From contig NZ_RFFG01000002.1 of the NCBI RefSeq assembly GCF_003696215.1, positions 124,001-188,000 on the forward strand: 64,000 nucleotides of DNA, written 5' to 3'. The position numbers were made by a program, and so were the translations under genes. Below are positions 46,413-55,657 of the stretch, piece by piece. The notes beneath the pieces are model-generated. The model worked only from the letters and a program-made list of their open reading frames with translations, did not search any database and was not told the DNA's origin. The first letter of the stretch is position 1. Every line of letters starts with the position of its first letter. This DNA comes from Actinomadura harenae. Lineage in GTDB: Bacteria; Actinomycetota; Actinomycetes; Streptosporangiales; Streptosporangiaceae.

Positions 46413-48317
46413 GTGACCCCGCCGCCGAAGGCCCCATCAGAAATGCCGTCGGAAGTGCCGTTGAGGCGGCGTCTGGCGAGCGTCGCGTCCCTGACCTGGC
46501 GGGCGCACCGGCGCGCGGCGCTGGCCTCGGCCGCGCTCGCCGTCCTCGCCGGGCTCGCGCCCGTCGCGACCGCCTGGCTCACCAAACTCGTCCTGGACGG
46601 CCTGACCTCGGGCCGGGGCAGGTCCACCCTGATCCCGCTCGCAGCCGGGCTCGCCGTCTGCGGCCTGTCGGTCACGGTCGTCCCGCACCTGTCCACGTAC
46701 GCGCAGCGGCAGTTGCGCCGCGCGGTGCGGGCCCTGGCGTCCGACCGGCTGTTCCGCGCCGTGAACGCCGACGCCGGACTGCGCCGCTTCGAGAGCCCCC
46801 GCTTCCAGGACACGCTGCGCCTCGCCCGCGAGGCCGGCGAGAACGCGCCGGACCGCCTCGTCTCCGGCTCCCTCGCGATCGGCCAGGCGGCGCTGCTGCT
46901 GTCCGGATTCGTCGCCACCCTCCTGGTGATCAACCCGGTGCTGGTCGCGGTGATCTTCCTGGCCGCGCTGCCCGCCGCGTGGATCCAGCTCGGGCTGAGC
47001 CGCGAGCGCGCCCGGACGATGTGGGGCATCAGCCCCGGCCTGCGCCGCCAGATCTTCTACGGCGAGCTGCTGACCAGGCCGGAGGCCGCCAAGGAGGTCC
47101 GGCTGTTCGGCCTCGGCGACTTCTTCCGCGGCCGGATGCTGGCCGAGCTGCGCGCCACCGACGCCGCCGAACGCCGCGTCGACCTGGCCACGGTCCGCCG
47201 CCAGGGGCTGCTCGCCCTGCTCGGCGGCGCGGTCGCGGCCGGCGGCCTGGTCTGGGCGGTGTGGCGGGCGACGGAGGGCGACCTCTCGCCCGGGGACGTC
47301 ACGATGTTCGTCGCGGCCGTCGCCGGAGTGCAGACCGCGCTGAGCCAGATCGTCGACCGCTGGGCGGACGCCCACCAGGCGCTCCTGCTGTTCGGCCATT
47401 TCGTCACGGTCACCGGGGCCGGGCCGGACCTCCCCGTGCGCGCGGACCCGCGTCCCGTCCCCGAGCTGCGCCGGGGCATCGAGCTGCGGGACGTGTGGTT
47501 CCGGTACGGCGACGGGCAGCCGTGGGTGCTGCGCGGGATCGACCTGGTCGTCCCGCACGGCCGGAGCGTCGCCCTGGTCGGGGTGAACGGCGCGGGCAAG
47601 AGCACCCTGGTCAAGCTGCTGTGCCGCCTCTACGACCCCACGCGCGGATCGGTCGCCTGGGACGGCGTGGACCTGCGCGACCTCGCCCCGGCCGAGCTCC
47701 GGGACCGCGTCGGCGTCGTCTTCCAGGACTTCATGGAGTACGACCTGTCCGCCGCCGACAACATCCTGCTGGGCGATCTCACCGCCGCGGACGACCCCGG
47801 ACGCGTCCGGGCCGCCGCCCGCCGGGCCGGGATCCACGACGCCGTCGAGGCCCTCCCGGACGGCTACGCCACCATGCTGAGCCGGATCTTCGCCGGCCCC
47901 GGGGACGAGACGGGGGTGATGCTCTCAGGCGGGCAGTGGCAGCGGCTCGCGCTGGCCCGCGCGCTCCTGCGCGACGACCGTGACCTGCTGCTTCTCGACG
48001 AGCCGAGCTCCGGCCTGGACGCCGAGGCCGAGCACGCCGTCCACGCGTCGCTGCGCGCGCACCGCGAAGGACGGACGAGCGTGCTGATCTCGCACCGCCT
48101 GGGCGCGGTCAGGGAGGCGGACCTCATCGTCGTCCTCGACGAGGGAAGGATCGCCGAGCAGGGCACCCACGACGAGCTCATGGCCCGGGACGGCGCGTAC
48201 GCGCGTCTCTTCACCCTCCAGGCGAGCGGCTACGTCTCCGGCGAGGACCACGCGTCCGCCGAGGAGGGCAGCGGTGCGCCGCCGACGGTGCGCGCCCCGG
48301 CCCAGAGGCCCGTCTAG
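46413..48317 (+). CDS. ABC exporter (fused membrane and ATPase domains)
   Basis: 634 residues. Six spans occupy about 25-320, and the ATPase has Walker [10 protein letters not shown] (about 385), [16 protein letters not shown] (about 504), Walker [13 protein letters not shown] and the switch histidine in [10 protein letters not shown]. There is no C39 peptidase domain, so leader removal would need another enzyme. Similar half-transporters accompany lanthipeptide and lasso-peptide clusters. Start GTG 46413. Its stop codon overlaps the converging stop of the next gene. Confidence 0.88.
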   Translation: MTPPPKAPSEMPSEVPLRRRLASVASLTWRAHRRAALASAALAVLAGLAPVATAWLTKLVLDGLTSGRGRSTLIPLAAGLAVCGLSVTVVPHLSTYAQRQLRRAVRALASDRLFRAVNADAGLRRFESPRFQDTLRLAREAGENAPDRLVSGSLAIGQAALLLSGFVATLLVINPVLVAVIFLAALPAAWIQLGLSRERARTMWGISPGLRRQIFYGELLTRPEAAKEVRLFGLGDFFRGRMLAELRATDAAERRVDLATVRRQGLLALLGGAVAAGGLVWAVWRATEGDLSPGDVTMFVAAVAGVQTALSQIVDRWADAHQALLLFGHFVTVTGAGPDLPVRADPRPVPELRRGIELRDVWFRYGDGQPWVLRGIDLVVPHGRSVALVGVNGAGKSTLVKLLCRLYDPTRGSVAWDGVDLRDLAPAELRDRVGVVFQDFMEYDLSAADNILLGDLTAADDPGRVRAAARRAGIHDAVEALPDGYATMLSRIFAGPGDETGVMLSGGQWQRLALARALLRDDRDLLLLDEPSSGLDAEAEHAVHASLRAHREGRTSVLISHRLGAVREADLIVVLDEGRIAEQGTHDELMARDGAYARLFTLQASGYVSGEDHASAEEGSGAPPTVRAPAQRPV

Positions 48318-48997
48318 AGGGCTTCGCAGGCGTCCGAGAGGACGGCGAGCAGGCGCAGGGGGTCGGGCAGGGGGGCGTTCTCCGGCGGGCGGATCCAGCT
48401 GACCGTCCGGCCGTAGGTGAGCCGCGACGCCGGGGCCACCACGTAGCTGTCGCGGCAGTGCCAGCGCATGCCGGGCGTCTCGGCGACGGTCTCGGGCGAG
48501 CAGTCGAGATGGCAGGACCACCACTCGTCCTCGTCCACGGGGGCGCGGGTGGCGACGAAGAACAGGTGCCGCTCGTCCGCGACGTTCGCGACCGGGCCGC
48601 TCGGGAGGTCCTCGGCGTCGATGCGGGCGAGGGCCTCGGCGCCCGCCGCGGCCGGGACGTCGAAGACGTCGAAGACGCGGCCGGTCGGCAGGATGACGTT
48701 GGCGTCGGGGCGTTCGGTCCACCAGCGGTCGATCACGGCGGGGTCGACGCTGGCCTGGATCGCCCAGGCGGCGGAGACGGGGTGCGCGGCCGGGTCGGGA
48801 CAGCCGACGCGGTCGCAGGAACAGGCGCGGTCGCCGCCTTCGGGGGCGTGCGCCCCGGGTACGCAGGGCCAGCCGAGCGCGGCGTAGGCCGCCGCCGCGG
48901 CGGCCGTGGCGAGGGGCTGAGGGCGCTCGCGGTTCCGTTCGCGGGCCCGCCGTCTGCTCCTGTTGCCCGTGACCGCAAGCACGTTGACGCCCCCCAT
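48314..48997 (-). CDS. Bifunctional DNA primase/polymerase N-terminal domain protein
   Basis: 227 residues. [22 protein letters not shown], then [15 protein letters not shown], then [26 protein letters not shown] are the pattern of the primase-polymerase (prim-pol) N-terminal domain, and [11 protein letters not shown] follows. The catalytic acidic pair usually seen as DxD appears as DVFDV, which may be weak. Stand-alone copies are common in actinobacterial chromosomes and have no known role. I chose the ATG at 48997 (MGGVNVLAV). It overlaps the exporter stop tail to tail. Confidence 0.8.
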   Translation of the reverse strand: MGGVNVLAVTGNRSRRRARERNRERPQPLATAAAAAAYAALGWPCVPGAHAPEGGDRACSCDRVGCPDPAAHPVSAAWAIQASVDPAVIDRWWTERPDANVILPTGRVFDVFDVPAAAGAEALARIDAEDLPSGPVANVADERHLFFVATRAPVDEDEWWSCHLDCSPETVAETPGMRWHCRDSYVVAPASRLTYGRTVSWIRPPENAPLPDPLRLLAVLSDACEAL

Positions 48998-49151
48998 CAC
49001 ACCGGGCCTGGGATCACCGGCCCCGTCCGGCTCCTTGTTAGTCGATGATGCCGGGCGGGAGGCCGCCCGGACACGGCAACCCCCCGGAAACGGTTCCAAT
49101 TGACTAGGAGGAAGTGATCCCCGGCAAACGATCACCTACCTCGCGGCATGG

Positions 49152-50135
49152 TCATCCGAGCTTGCGGGCGACCTCGGTGGCGTAGTAGGTGAGGATCATG
49201 TCGGCGCCGGCCCGGCGGATCGCGGTGAGCGACTCCATGATGGTGCGGTCGCGGTCCAACCAGCCGTTGGCGGCGGCGGCCTCGATCATCGCGTACTCGC
49301 CGCTGACCTGGTACGCGGCGACCGGGACGTCCACGGCGTCGCGGACCCGGCGCAGGATGTCCAGGTAGGCCCCGGCCGGCTTCACCATGACCATGTCCGC
49401 GCCCTCGTCGAGGTCGAGGAAGACCTCGCGCAGGGACTCGTCGGCGTTCGCCGGGTCCTGCTGGTAGGCGGCGCGGTCGCCGAACGTCGGCGCGCACTCG
49501 GCGGCCTCGCGGAACGGGCCGTAGAAGGCGGAGGCGTACTTGACCGAGTAGCCCAGGATCGACACGTTCTCGTGCCCGGCCGAGTCCAGCGCGGAGCGGA
49601 TCGCCCCGACCTGGCCGTCCATCATCCCCGACGGCGCGACGACGGCGGCGCCCGCGGCGGCCTGCGCGACCGCGATCGACGCGTACCGCTCGAGGGTCGC
49701 GTCGTTGTCGATCTCGCCGGACGGGGTGACGATGCCGCAGTGGCCGTGGTCGGTGAACTCGTCCAGGCACAGGTCGGCGATGAGGACGGTGGAGTCGCCG
49801 AGGTCGGCGGCCAGGTCGCGCAGCGCGACCTGGACGATCCCGTCGGACGCGTCGCCGGCCGAGCCCACGGCGTCCTTCACGGCCGGGACGCCGAACAGGA
49901 TGATCCCGCCGACGCCGGCCTCGACGGCCTCGTGGGCGGCCTTGCGGAGCGACTCGCGGGTGTGCTGGACGACGCCCGGCATGGACGAGATCGGCTGCGG
50001 CTCGTCGATGCCCTCCTTGACGAACATCGGCAGCACCAGGTCGGCGGGGTGCAGCCGGGTCTCGGCGGTCAGCCGGCGCAGCGCCGGGGTGCGGCGGAGG
50101 CGGCGCGGCCGGGCGACGGGGAACTGGGCGGACAT
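49152..50135 (-). CDS. hemB: Delta-aminolevulinic acid dehydratase (porphobilinogen synthase)
   Basis: 327 residues. Two 5-aminolevulinate molecules are condensed to porphobilinogen. The Schiff-base lysine is in [12 protein letters not shown], a second lysine in [14 protein letters not shown]. The metal loop reads [14 protein letters not shown], in which one zinc cysteine is aspartate, suggesting the magnesium/mixed type. I prefer the ATG at 50135 (GGAG nine bases upstream) over the one at 50144. It is separated from hemD by a hairpin. Confidence 0.95.
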   Translation of the reverse strand: MSAQFPVARPRRLRRTPALRRLTAETRLHPADLVLPMFVKEGIDEPQPISSMPGVVQHTRESLRKAAHEAVEAGVGGIILFGVPAVKDAVGSAGDASDGIVQVALRDLAADLGDSTVLIADLCLDEFTDHGHCGIVTPSGEIDNDATLERYASIAVAQAAAGAAVVAPSGMMDGQVGAIRSALDSAGHENVSILGYSVKYASAFYGPFREAAECAPTFGDRAAYQQDPANADESLREVFLDLDEGADMVMVKPAGAYLDILRRVRDAVDVPVAAYQVSGEYAMIEAAAANGWLDRDRTIMESLTAIRRAGADMILTYYATEVARKLG

Positions 50136-50159
50136 CTCAGGCATCTCCAGGAAAGGACG

Positions 50160-50195
50160 ACGGCGGGCGCGCCGGGATCACCGGGCGCCCGCCGT
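50160..50195 (-). terminator. Hairpin between hemD and hemB
   Basis: ACGGCGGGCGC and GCGCCCGCCGT pair, with an inner GCCGG/CCGG stem around GATCA. It may reduce read-through from rex-hemACD into hemB. Confidence 0.6.
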
Positions 50196-50201
50196 GGGGT
50201 T

Positions 50202-51794
50202 CTACTTGCGGCGGCGCGCGCCCCGGCGCATCTGGCTGGGCTTGCGCAGCGGGTCGCCGTTCTCGATCTGGGCGGCCCTCCTCTTCGCACCGTACTCCGC
50301 GAGGGCCTCGGCCAGCGCCTGGACCGACGGCCTGGGCGACATCACGTCCACCCGCAGGCCGTACTCCTCGGCCGTCTTGGCCGTCTGCGGGCCGATGCAG
50401 GCGATCACGGTCACGTTGTGCGGCTTGCCCGCGATGCCGATGAGGTTCTTCACAGTGGACGACGAGGTGAACAGCACCGCGTCGAACCCGCCGCCCTTGA
50501 TCGCCTCGCGGATCGGCGCGGGCGGCGGCGCGGCCCGGACCGTCCGGTAGGCGGTCACGTCCTCGCACTCCCAGCCGAGGCCGGTGAGGCCCGCGATGAG
50601 CGTGTCGGTGGCGATGTCGGCGCGCGGGAGCAGGACCCGGTTGATGGGGTCGAGGTCCTCGTCATAGGGCGGCCAGACCTCGACCAGGCCCTCCGACGAC
50701 TGCTGCCCGGACGGCATCAGGTCGGGCTGGACGCCGAACTCGACCAGCGCCCTCGCGGTGGCCTCGCCGACGGCCGCGACCTTCAGCCCGGCGAACGCGC
50801 GCGCGTCGAGGCCGTAGTCGTGGAACTTCTCCCGCACCGCGCGGACGGCGTTGGTGGAGGTGAACACCACCCACTCGTACCGGCCGGTGACCAGGCCCTT
50901 GACCGCGCGCTCCATCTGCTGGGGCGTGCGCGGCGGCTCGACCGAGATCGTCGGCACCTCGTCCGGGACGGCCCCGTAGGAGCGCAGCTGCTCCGACAGC
51001 GACGCGGCCTGCTCCTTGGTGCGCGGCACCAGGACGCGCCAGCCGAACAGCGGCTTGGCCTCGAACCAGCCGAGCTTGTCCCGCCACTTCGCCACGTCCC
51101 CGACGATGATCATCGCCGGGGCCTCCATGCCCTTGGACTCGGCGGCCAGGCGCTTCAGGTCGGAGACCACGGTCTCCTGCTCGGTGCTGGTGCCGAGCAT
51201 GGTCATCGCGGCGGGCGTGGAGTCCGGGCGGCCGACCGCGATCAGCGACTTGCACACCTCGGCGACCGAGTGCTCCACACCGGCGATCACCAGCGTCGCG
51301 GACGGGTCGGAGAACGCGGCCCAGTCGACCCCGCCCTCGGACGCGTCGATGAACCGCACCTCGCGGTGCTTGTCGTCGGTCAGCGGGATGCCCGCGTAAC
51401 CGGGCACACCGGTCAGCGCCGACACACCGGACACGACCTCGAACGAGACGCCCGCCTTGTACAGGGCCTCGCCCCAGGACGCCATCCCGCAGGCCAGCGC
51501 CGGGTCGCCCAGGAACAGCCGGGCGACGCGGCGGCCCGCGCGGGCGTGCTTCACGGCGAGCTTCACCGGGTCGGCGGTCTCGGCGTCGTCGACCAGCTCG
51601 GCGTCCGCGCGGCGGTGCGCGAGCACCTCCGGGTGGACGTGCGCGACCGGCGCGATCACCACGTCCGCGCCCGCCAGCACCTCGACGGCGCGCAGCGTCA
51701 GCAGCTTCGGATCGCCGGGACCGGTGCCGACGAGGAAGACGCGTCCGGCGTCCGGGTCGGTCACCGGGTTGCCGGGGCCGTTCACAGGGCTCAC
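50202..51794 (-). CDS. hemD: Fused uroporphyrin-III C-methyltransferase-like / uroporphyrinogen-III synthase
   Basis: 530 residues. Residues about 18-255 form a CobA-like SAM methyltransferase domain (VFLVGTGPGDPKLLTLRAVEVLAGADVVI). About 265-510 are uroporphyrinogen-III synthase (WVVFTSTNAVRAVREKF, VLFTSSSTVKNL). The synthase closes hydroxymethylbilane; the methyltransferase would branch to sirohaem or cobalamin. The fusion is usual in actinomycetes. GTG 51794 overlaps the hemC stop, with GGGGGA upstream. The C-terminal tail is basic (MRRGARRRK). Confidence 0.92.
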   Translation of the reverse strand: MSPVNGPGNPVTDPDAGRVFLVGTGPGDPKLLTLRAVEVLAGADVVIAPVAHVHPEVLAHRRADAELVDDAETADPVKLAVKHARAGRRVARLFLGDPALACGMASWGEALYKAGVSFEVVSGVSALTGVPGYAGIPLTDDKHREVRFIDASEGGVDWAAFSDPSATLVIAGVEHSVAEVCKSLIAVGRPDSTPAAMTMLGTSTEQETVVSDLKRLAAESKGMEAPAMIIVGDVAKWRDKLGWFEAKPLFGWRVLVPRTKEQAASLSEQLRSYGAVPDEVPTISVEPPRTPQQMERAVKGLVTGRYEWVVFTSTNAVRAVREKFHDYGLDARAFAGLKVAAVGEATARALVEFGVQPDLMPSGQQSSEGLVEVWPPYDEDLDPINRVLLPRADIATDTLIAGLTGLGWECEDVTAYRTVRAAPPPAPIREAIKGGGFDAVLFTSSSTVKNLIGIAGKPHNVTVIACIGPQTAKTAEEYGLRVDVMSPRPSVQALAEALAEYGAKRRAAQIENGDPLRKPSQMRRGARRRK

Positions 51795-52711
51795 GAATCC
51801 CCCTCCCCCATCAGCTCGGCGGCGCCGCGGCCGAGCAGCGCCTCGGCGAGCGCGCGGCCCGTCTCGGCGGCCTCGTCCGGGCGCCCGGTCGCGGACAGCC
51901 GCACCTGGCGGCTCCCGTCGTGCGCGACGACGGCCGCGGTCAGGTGCAGTTCGTCGCCGGAGACGACGGCGTGCGCGCCCACGGGGGCCGAGCAGCCGCC
52001 CTCCAGGACGGCGAGCACGGTGCGCTCGGCGAGCACGGCGGCGCGGGTGCCGGGGTCGTCGACGGCCGCGAGCAGGGCGACCAGCTCCGGGTCGTCCGAC
52101 CGGCACTCCAGCGCCAGCGCGCCCTGGCCGGGCGCGGGCAGCATGGCGTCGGTCTCGAAGACCTCGGCGACGTCGTCCAGCCGGCCGATGCGCCGCAGCC
52201 CGGCGTGCGCCAGGACGACCGCGTCCAGCTCGCCGTCGGCGATCTTGCGGAGCCGGGTGTCGGCGTTGCCCCGGATCGGGACGATCTCCAGGTCGGGACG
52301 GAGCGCGCGCAGCTGCGCGACCCGGCGCGGCGAGCCCGTGCCGACGCGCGCGCCGGCGGGCAGGTCGGCCAGCTTGCGCGTGCCGCACAGCGCGTCCCGC
52401 GGGTCGTCGCGGCGGGGGACGGCGGCGAGCGCGATCCCCTCGGCGGGCCCGGTGGGCAGGTCCTTCAGGCTGTGCACCGCGAAGTCCACCTCGCCGGAGA
52501 GCAGCCGGTCCCGGAGCGCGTTGACGAAGACCCCGGTCCCCCCGATCTGCGCGAGCAGTGCCTTGGATACATCACCCTCGGTCGTTACCCCGACCAGCTC
52601 GACGCCATGCCCCGTGGCCTGCGTCAATGCGTCGGCGACCAGACCGGACTGGGTGGTGGCCATGAGGCTCCTGCGGGTGCCGAGCCGCAGTCGCCGGTCC
52701 GATTCCGTCAC
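51791..52711 (-). CDS. hemC: Porphobilinogen deaminase (hydroxymethylbilane synthase)
   Basis: 306 residues. It polymerises four porphobilinogens. LRLGTRRSLMATTQSGLVAD, HSLKDLPT, VGTGSPRRVAQLRALRPDLEI, and the cofactor cysteine in LEGGCSAPVGAHA are all present. GTG 52711 overlaps the hemA stop (GTGA). Confidence 0.96.
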   Translation of the reverse strand: MTESDRRLRLGTRRSLMATTQSGLVADALTQATGHGVELVGVTTEGDVSKALLAQIGGTGVFVNALRDRLLSGEVDFAVHSLKDLPTGPAEGIALAAVPRRDDPRDALCGTRKLADLPAGARVGTGSPRRVAQLRALRPDLEIVPIRGNADTRLRKIADGELDAVVLAHAGLRRIGRLDDVAEVFETDAMLPAPGQGALALECRSDDPELVALLAAVDDPGTRAAVLAERTVLAVLEGGCSAPVGAHAVVSGDELHLTAAVVAHDGSRQVRLSATGRPDEAAETGRALAEALLGRGAAELMGEGDS

Positions 52712-54042
52712 GTCTGGCTTCCTTCGATGTTGTCGGCGCGCGCCACGGCCTCGGGCCGGCTCGGGTCCAGCCCGAACAGCTCGCGCAGCGCGTCGGCGTA
52801 GGCGTCCCCCCCGGGCGCCGCCGCCAGCTCCTTCACCCGGACGGTCGGGGCGTGCAGCAGCTTGTCGGCCACACGCCGGACGGTCTGGGCGATCTCCTTG
52901 TAGGCCCGCTCGTCGATGTCGGGCAACCGGCCCGCGAGCCGGGACAGCTCGGCGTCCACGACCTCGGCGGCCTTGGACCGCAGCGCCACGACGGTCGGCG
53001 CGACCGCCGCCGCCCGCGCCGCGGACAGGTACGCCGAGACCTCGTCGCAGACGATCCGCTTGACCTCCTCGACCGCCTCCGGGCCGACGGCCCGGGCCGC
53101 CTCCTGCGCGACCCGCAGGTCGTCCAGGCCCGCGAGCGCCGCGCCGGGCACCTCGCGGACGGCCGGGTCCACGTCGTGCGGCAGGGCCAGGTCCAGGAAG
53201 AACCTGCGCCGCGCGGGCGCGCCCGTGTCTCCCGCCGGTGCCCCGGCGGTGAGCATGTCGGCGGTGATCACGCGGCCGGTCGCGCCGGTGCACGAGACGA
53301 TCAGGTCGGCCTCGGCGAGGGCGGCGGTCAGCTCGTCCATCCGGATCGCGCGGGCCGGGGACTCCAGGGACGCGGCGAGCCGGACGGCGTTGTCGAAGGT
53401 GCGGTTGGCGATGACGACCTCGCCCGCGCCGGCGCGGCTCAGCGTGGCCGCGGCCAGCGAGCTCATCGACCCGGCGCCGACGACCAGGGCGCGCTTGCCC
53501 TCCACCGGGCCGAGGTGCTTCCCGGCGACCTCCAGGCCGACGCTGACCAGGGACGCCCCGGCCTGGTCGATCCCGGTCTCGTGGTGGGCGCGCTTGCCGA
53601 CCCGCAGCGCCCGCTGGAGCAGGTCGTGCAGGTCGCGGCCGATGGTGTGCTCGTCCTGCGCGAGCTTGAACGCCGTCCGGATCTGGCCGAGGATCTGCCC
53701 CTCGCCGACGACCATCGAGTCCAGGCCGCTCGCGACCGCGAACACGTGCTGGACGGCCCGCTCCTCGTAGTGCACGTACAGGTGCCGGGACAACTCGTCC
53801 AGCGGGATGCCGCTGTGCAGGGCGAGCAGCTCGGACACCGACGTGACGCCGCCGTGGAAGCGGTCCACGACCGCGAAGACCTCGACGCGGTTGCACGTGG
53901 AGACGATCGCCGCCTCCGACACGTGCCCGCAGTCGCGCACCGAGTGCAGCAGTTTCAGCAGGTCGTCGCCCGACACCGCGGCCCGCTCCAGCAGCGCCAC
54001 CGGTGCACTGCGGTGGCTCAGTCCCACCACCAGCACGCTCAT
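52708..54042 (-). CDS. hemA: Glutamyl-tRNA reductase
   Basis: 444 residues. It reduces glutamyl-tRNA to glutamate-1-semialdehyde with NADPH. VGLSHRSAPVALLE at the start and STCNRVEVF with the catalytic cysteine are conserved; VVGAGSMSSLAAATL binds NADPH. The ATG at 54042 is chosen; the extra frame upstream is low-complexity. It follows rex by 151 bases holding short repeats (CGACTGACCGGC twice, about 54083-54106). Confidence 0.96.
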   Translation of the reverse strand: MSVLVVGLSHRSAPVALLERAAVSGDDLLKLLHSVRDCGHVSEAAIVSTCNRVEVFAVVDRFHGGVTSVSELLALHSGIPLDELSRHLYVHYEERAVQHVFAVASGLDSMVVGEGQILGQIRTAFKLAQDEHTIGRDLHDLLQRALRVGKRAHHETGIDQAGASLVSVGLEVAGKHLGPVEGKRALVVGAGSMSSLAAATLSRAGAGEVVIANRTFDNAVRLAASLESPARAIRMDELTAALAEADLIVSCTGATGRVITADMLTAGAPAGDTGAPARRRFFLDLALPHDVDPAVREVPGAALAGLDDLRVAQEAARAVGPEAVEEVKRIVCDEVSAYLSAARAAAVAPTVVALRSKAAEVVDAELSRLAGRLPDIDERAYKEIAQTVRRVADKLLHAPTVRVKELAAAPGGDAYADALRELFGLDPSRPEAVARADNIEGSQT

Positions 54043-54193
54043 CGGCCGGTTCTCCGCTCTCGTTCGCTCATCGCCCGCTCGTCCATCTGTCCGACCGACT
54101 GACCGGCCGACTGACCGGCCGGCCTCGCCCGCTCCGTCCTCCGCCCCGGCGCGGACCGTCCGGGGGCCGTCCCGACTCCACCAGCGCCGCGCG

Positions 54194-54949
54194 TCACTCG
54201 GCCGCCTCCACATAGTGGACGGGCTCCGGCGGGCCGGAGTCCAGCGCGGACGGCCTGCCGCCGGCGCCGTCCGGGCCGCCGGCCTTGCGCTGCTCGTGGA
54301 ACGCCAGTATCTGCAGCTCGATGGACAGGTCCACCTTGCGGACGTCGACCCACTCGGGGACCGTCAGGACCACCGGCGCGAAGTTCAGCACGCTCGTGAC
54401 GCCCGCGGCCACCACGCGGTCGCAGACGCCCTGGGCCGCCCCGGCGGGCGTGGCGATCACGGCGATGGACACGCCGTGCTCGCCGATGACGTCCTCCAGC
54501 CGGTCGATGTGCCGCACGGTCAGGCCGGAGATCTCCTGACCGACGATCTGCTCGTCGGCGTCGAGCAGGCCCGCCACGCGGAAGCCGCGGGAGGCGAAGC
54601 CGCCGTAACCGGCGAGGGCGCGCCCCAGGTTACCCACGCCGATGATGGCCACGACCCAATCCTGGGTCAGGCCCAGTTCACGAGAGATCTGGTAGACGAG
54701 GTACTCGACCTCGTACCCGACCCCCCGGGTGCCGTACGACCCGAGGTGGGACAGGTCCTTGCGCAGCTTGGCGGAGTTCACCCCGGCGGCGGACGCCAGT
54801 TCCTCGGAGGACACGGTGGCGACGCCCCGGTCCTGGAGGGCGTGGAGGGCCCTGAGGTAGACCGGCAGCCGGGCCACGGTGGCCTCCGGGATTCCCCGGG
54901 GTCGGGCGGCGTCCACGCGTTCGCGGTGGCGGGTCTGTCGAGATGTCAC
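54194..54949 (-). CDS. rex: Redox-sensing transcriptional repressor Rex
   Basis: 251 residues. The winged helix (IPEATVARLPVYLRALHAL, then SSEELASAAGVNSAKLRKDLS) binds DNA, and the Rossmann domain with IIGVGNLGRAL binds NADH or NAD+. NADH releases Rex from its operators. The tail after FHEQRKAG is Gly/Pro-rich. GTG 54949 is the start. In Streptomyces the order rex-hemACD is known, and rex represses itself; a matching operator lies upstream. Confidence 0.96.
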   Translation of the reverse strand: MTSRQTRHRERVDAARPRGIPEATVARLPVYLRALHALQDRGVATVSSEELASAAGVNSAKLRKDLSHLGSYGTRGVGYEVEYLVYQISRELGLTQDWVVAIIGVGNLGRALAGYGGFASRGFRVAGLLDADEQIVGQEISGLTVRHIDRLEDVIGEHGVSIAVIATPAGAAQGVCDRVVAAGVTSVLNFAPVVLTVPEWVDVRKVDLSIELQILAFHEQRKAGGPDGAGGRPSALDSGPPEPVHYVEAAE

Positions 54950-55372
54950 GGCCTGCTCTTCGGGGGCTCGACGCTGAGTCCGGTCCGGTCACGGGCGGCG
55001 TGGTCCGGCCGGAAGCGACGGGAACCGTGCCCGGGACCCGAGGCTGCCCTCCAGATTATGCCTTTGTGAATACGCGCACAAAGTCGACCCCGCCTTACCG
55101 AACGCGCCGATTCCGCGGGTTCCCACGACGTCATCGCACGTCAGAGGCGCGGAAATGGGCATTTCCACCTGATCGTCCCCCGGCTTTCGCCCGACCTGAA
55201 TGTGACTGACGGAACAGTCGGCTTTCAGCCGCTTTCCGGCTTGACGCCCACCAACCGGGATGCCGCGCACCCGCGAGGCCAGGCTCACGAGTCGGACGCG
55301 GAGGTCAGGTCGGACGGAAGGATCAGGTCGAACGCGGGGTCAGTCGAACGCGGGGGTCAGTCGAACGCGGGG
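54950..55372. other. 423-bp gap: rex promoter and tandem repeats
   Basis: It contains the rex promoter and Rex-like operator (55055-55081), a stretch without genes, and GGTCAG/TCGAACGC repeats reaching the stop of the thioredoxin-fold gene. Confidence 0.6.
55055..55081 (-). promoter_or_regulatory. rex promoter with imperfect Rex operator
   Basis: TTGTGAATACGCGCACAA (55064-55081) matches the Rex consensus except for two positions in one arm. On the minus strand, CATAAT (complement of 55055-55060) is a good -10 and TTTGTG 16 bases before it a -35, so the operator overlaps the core promoter, as expected for autorepression. Confidence 0.75.
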
Positions 55373-55376
55373 TCAG
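55328..55376. repeat. Three tandem copies of a 16-17 base unit
   Basis: TCGAACGCGGGGTCAG occurs three times (55328-55343, 55344-55360 with one extra G, 55361-55376). The last copy contains the stop codon of the minus-strand gene at 55373. Confidence 0.85.
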
Positions 55377-55657
55377 GTGCGGCGCTTGGCGATGGCGGCG
55401 CGCAGGCGGGCCTCGTTGACCCGCCAGTAGTCCACCTGGACGCCGTTGACCAGCGTGACCGGGATCTGCTCCCAGTACTCGGCGTGGAGCGCCTCGTCCC
55501 GGGTGATGTCGCGCTCCTCGAAACGGACGCCCTCGTCGGCCACGACCCGTGCGATCACCTCGCGGGCGACGTCGCAGAGATGGCAGCCGGGCTTGCCCAG
55601 CATCGTCACGACGACCTCGCCGGGCACGGCCCCGGCGGCTTCCGGCCCGCCGGTCAC
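55373..55657 (-). CDS. Glutaredoxin-like (DUF836-type) thioredoxin-fold protein
   Basis: 94 residues. VVVTMLGKPGCHLCDVAREVI carries a CxxC motif (Cys25, Cys28), and EQIPVTLVNG has the cis-proline. Such proteins are annotated as glutaredoxin family in actinobacteria, although the natural reductant is unknown because these bacteria use mycothiol. GTG 55657 overlaps the stop of the upstream membrane protein (GTGA), so the two are coupled. Confidence 0.85.
   Translation of the reverse strand: MTGGPEAAGAVPGEVVVTMLGKPGCHLCDVAREVIARVVADEGVRFEERDITRDEALHAEYWEQIPVTLVNGVQVDYWRVNEARLRAAIAKRRT

Noticed and set aside
49572-53063. 1163-codon open frame on the plus strand
   Set aside because: It runs antisense to hemB, hemD and hemC, is Arg/His/Gly/Asp-rich without any domain, and arises from GC-rich codon positions.
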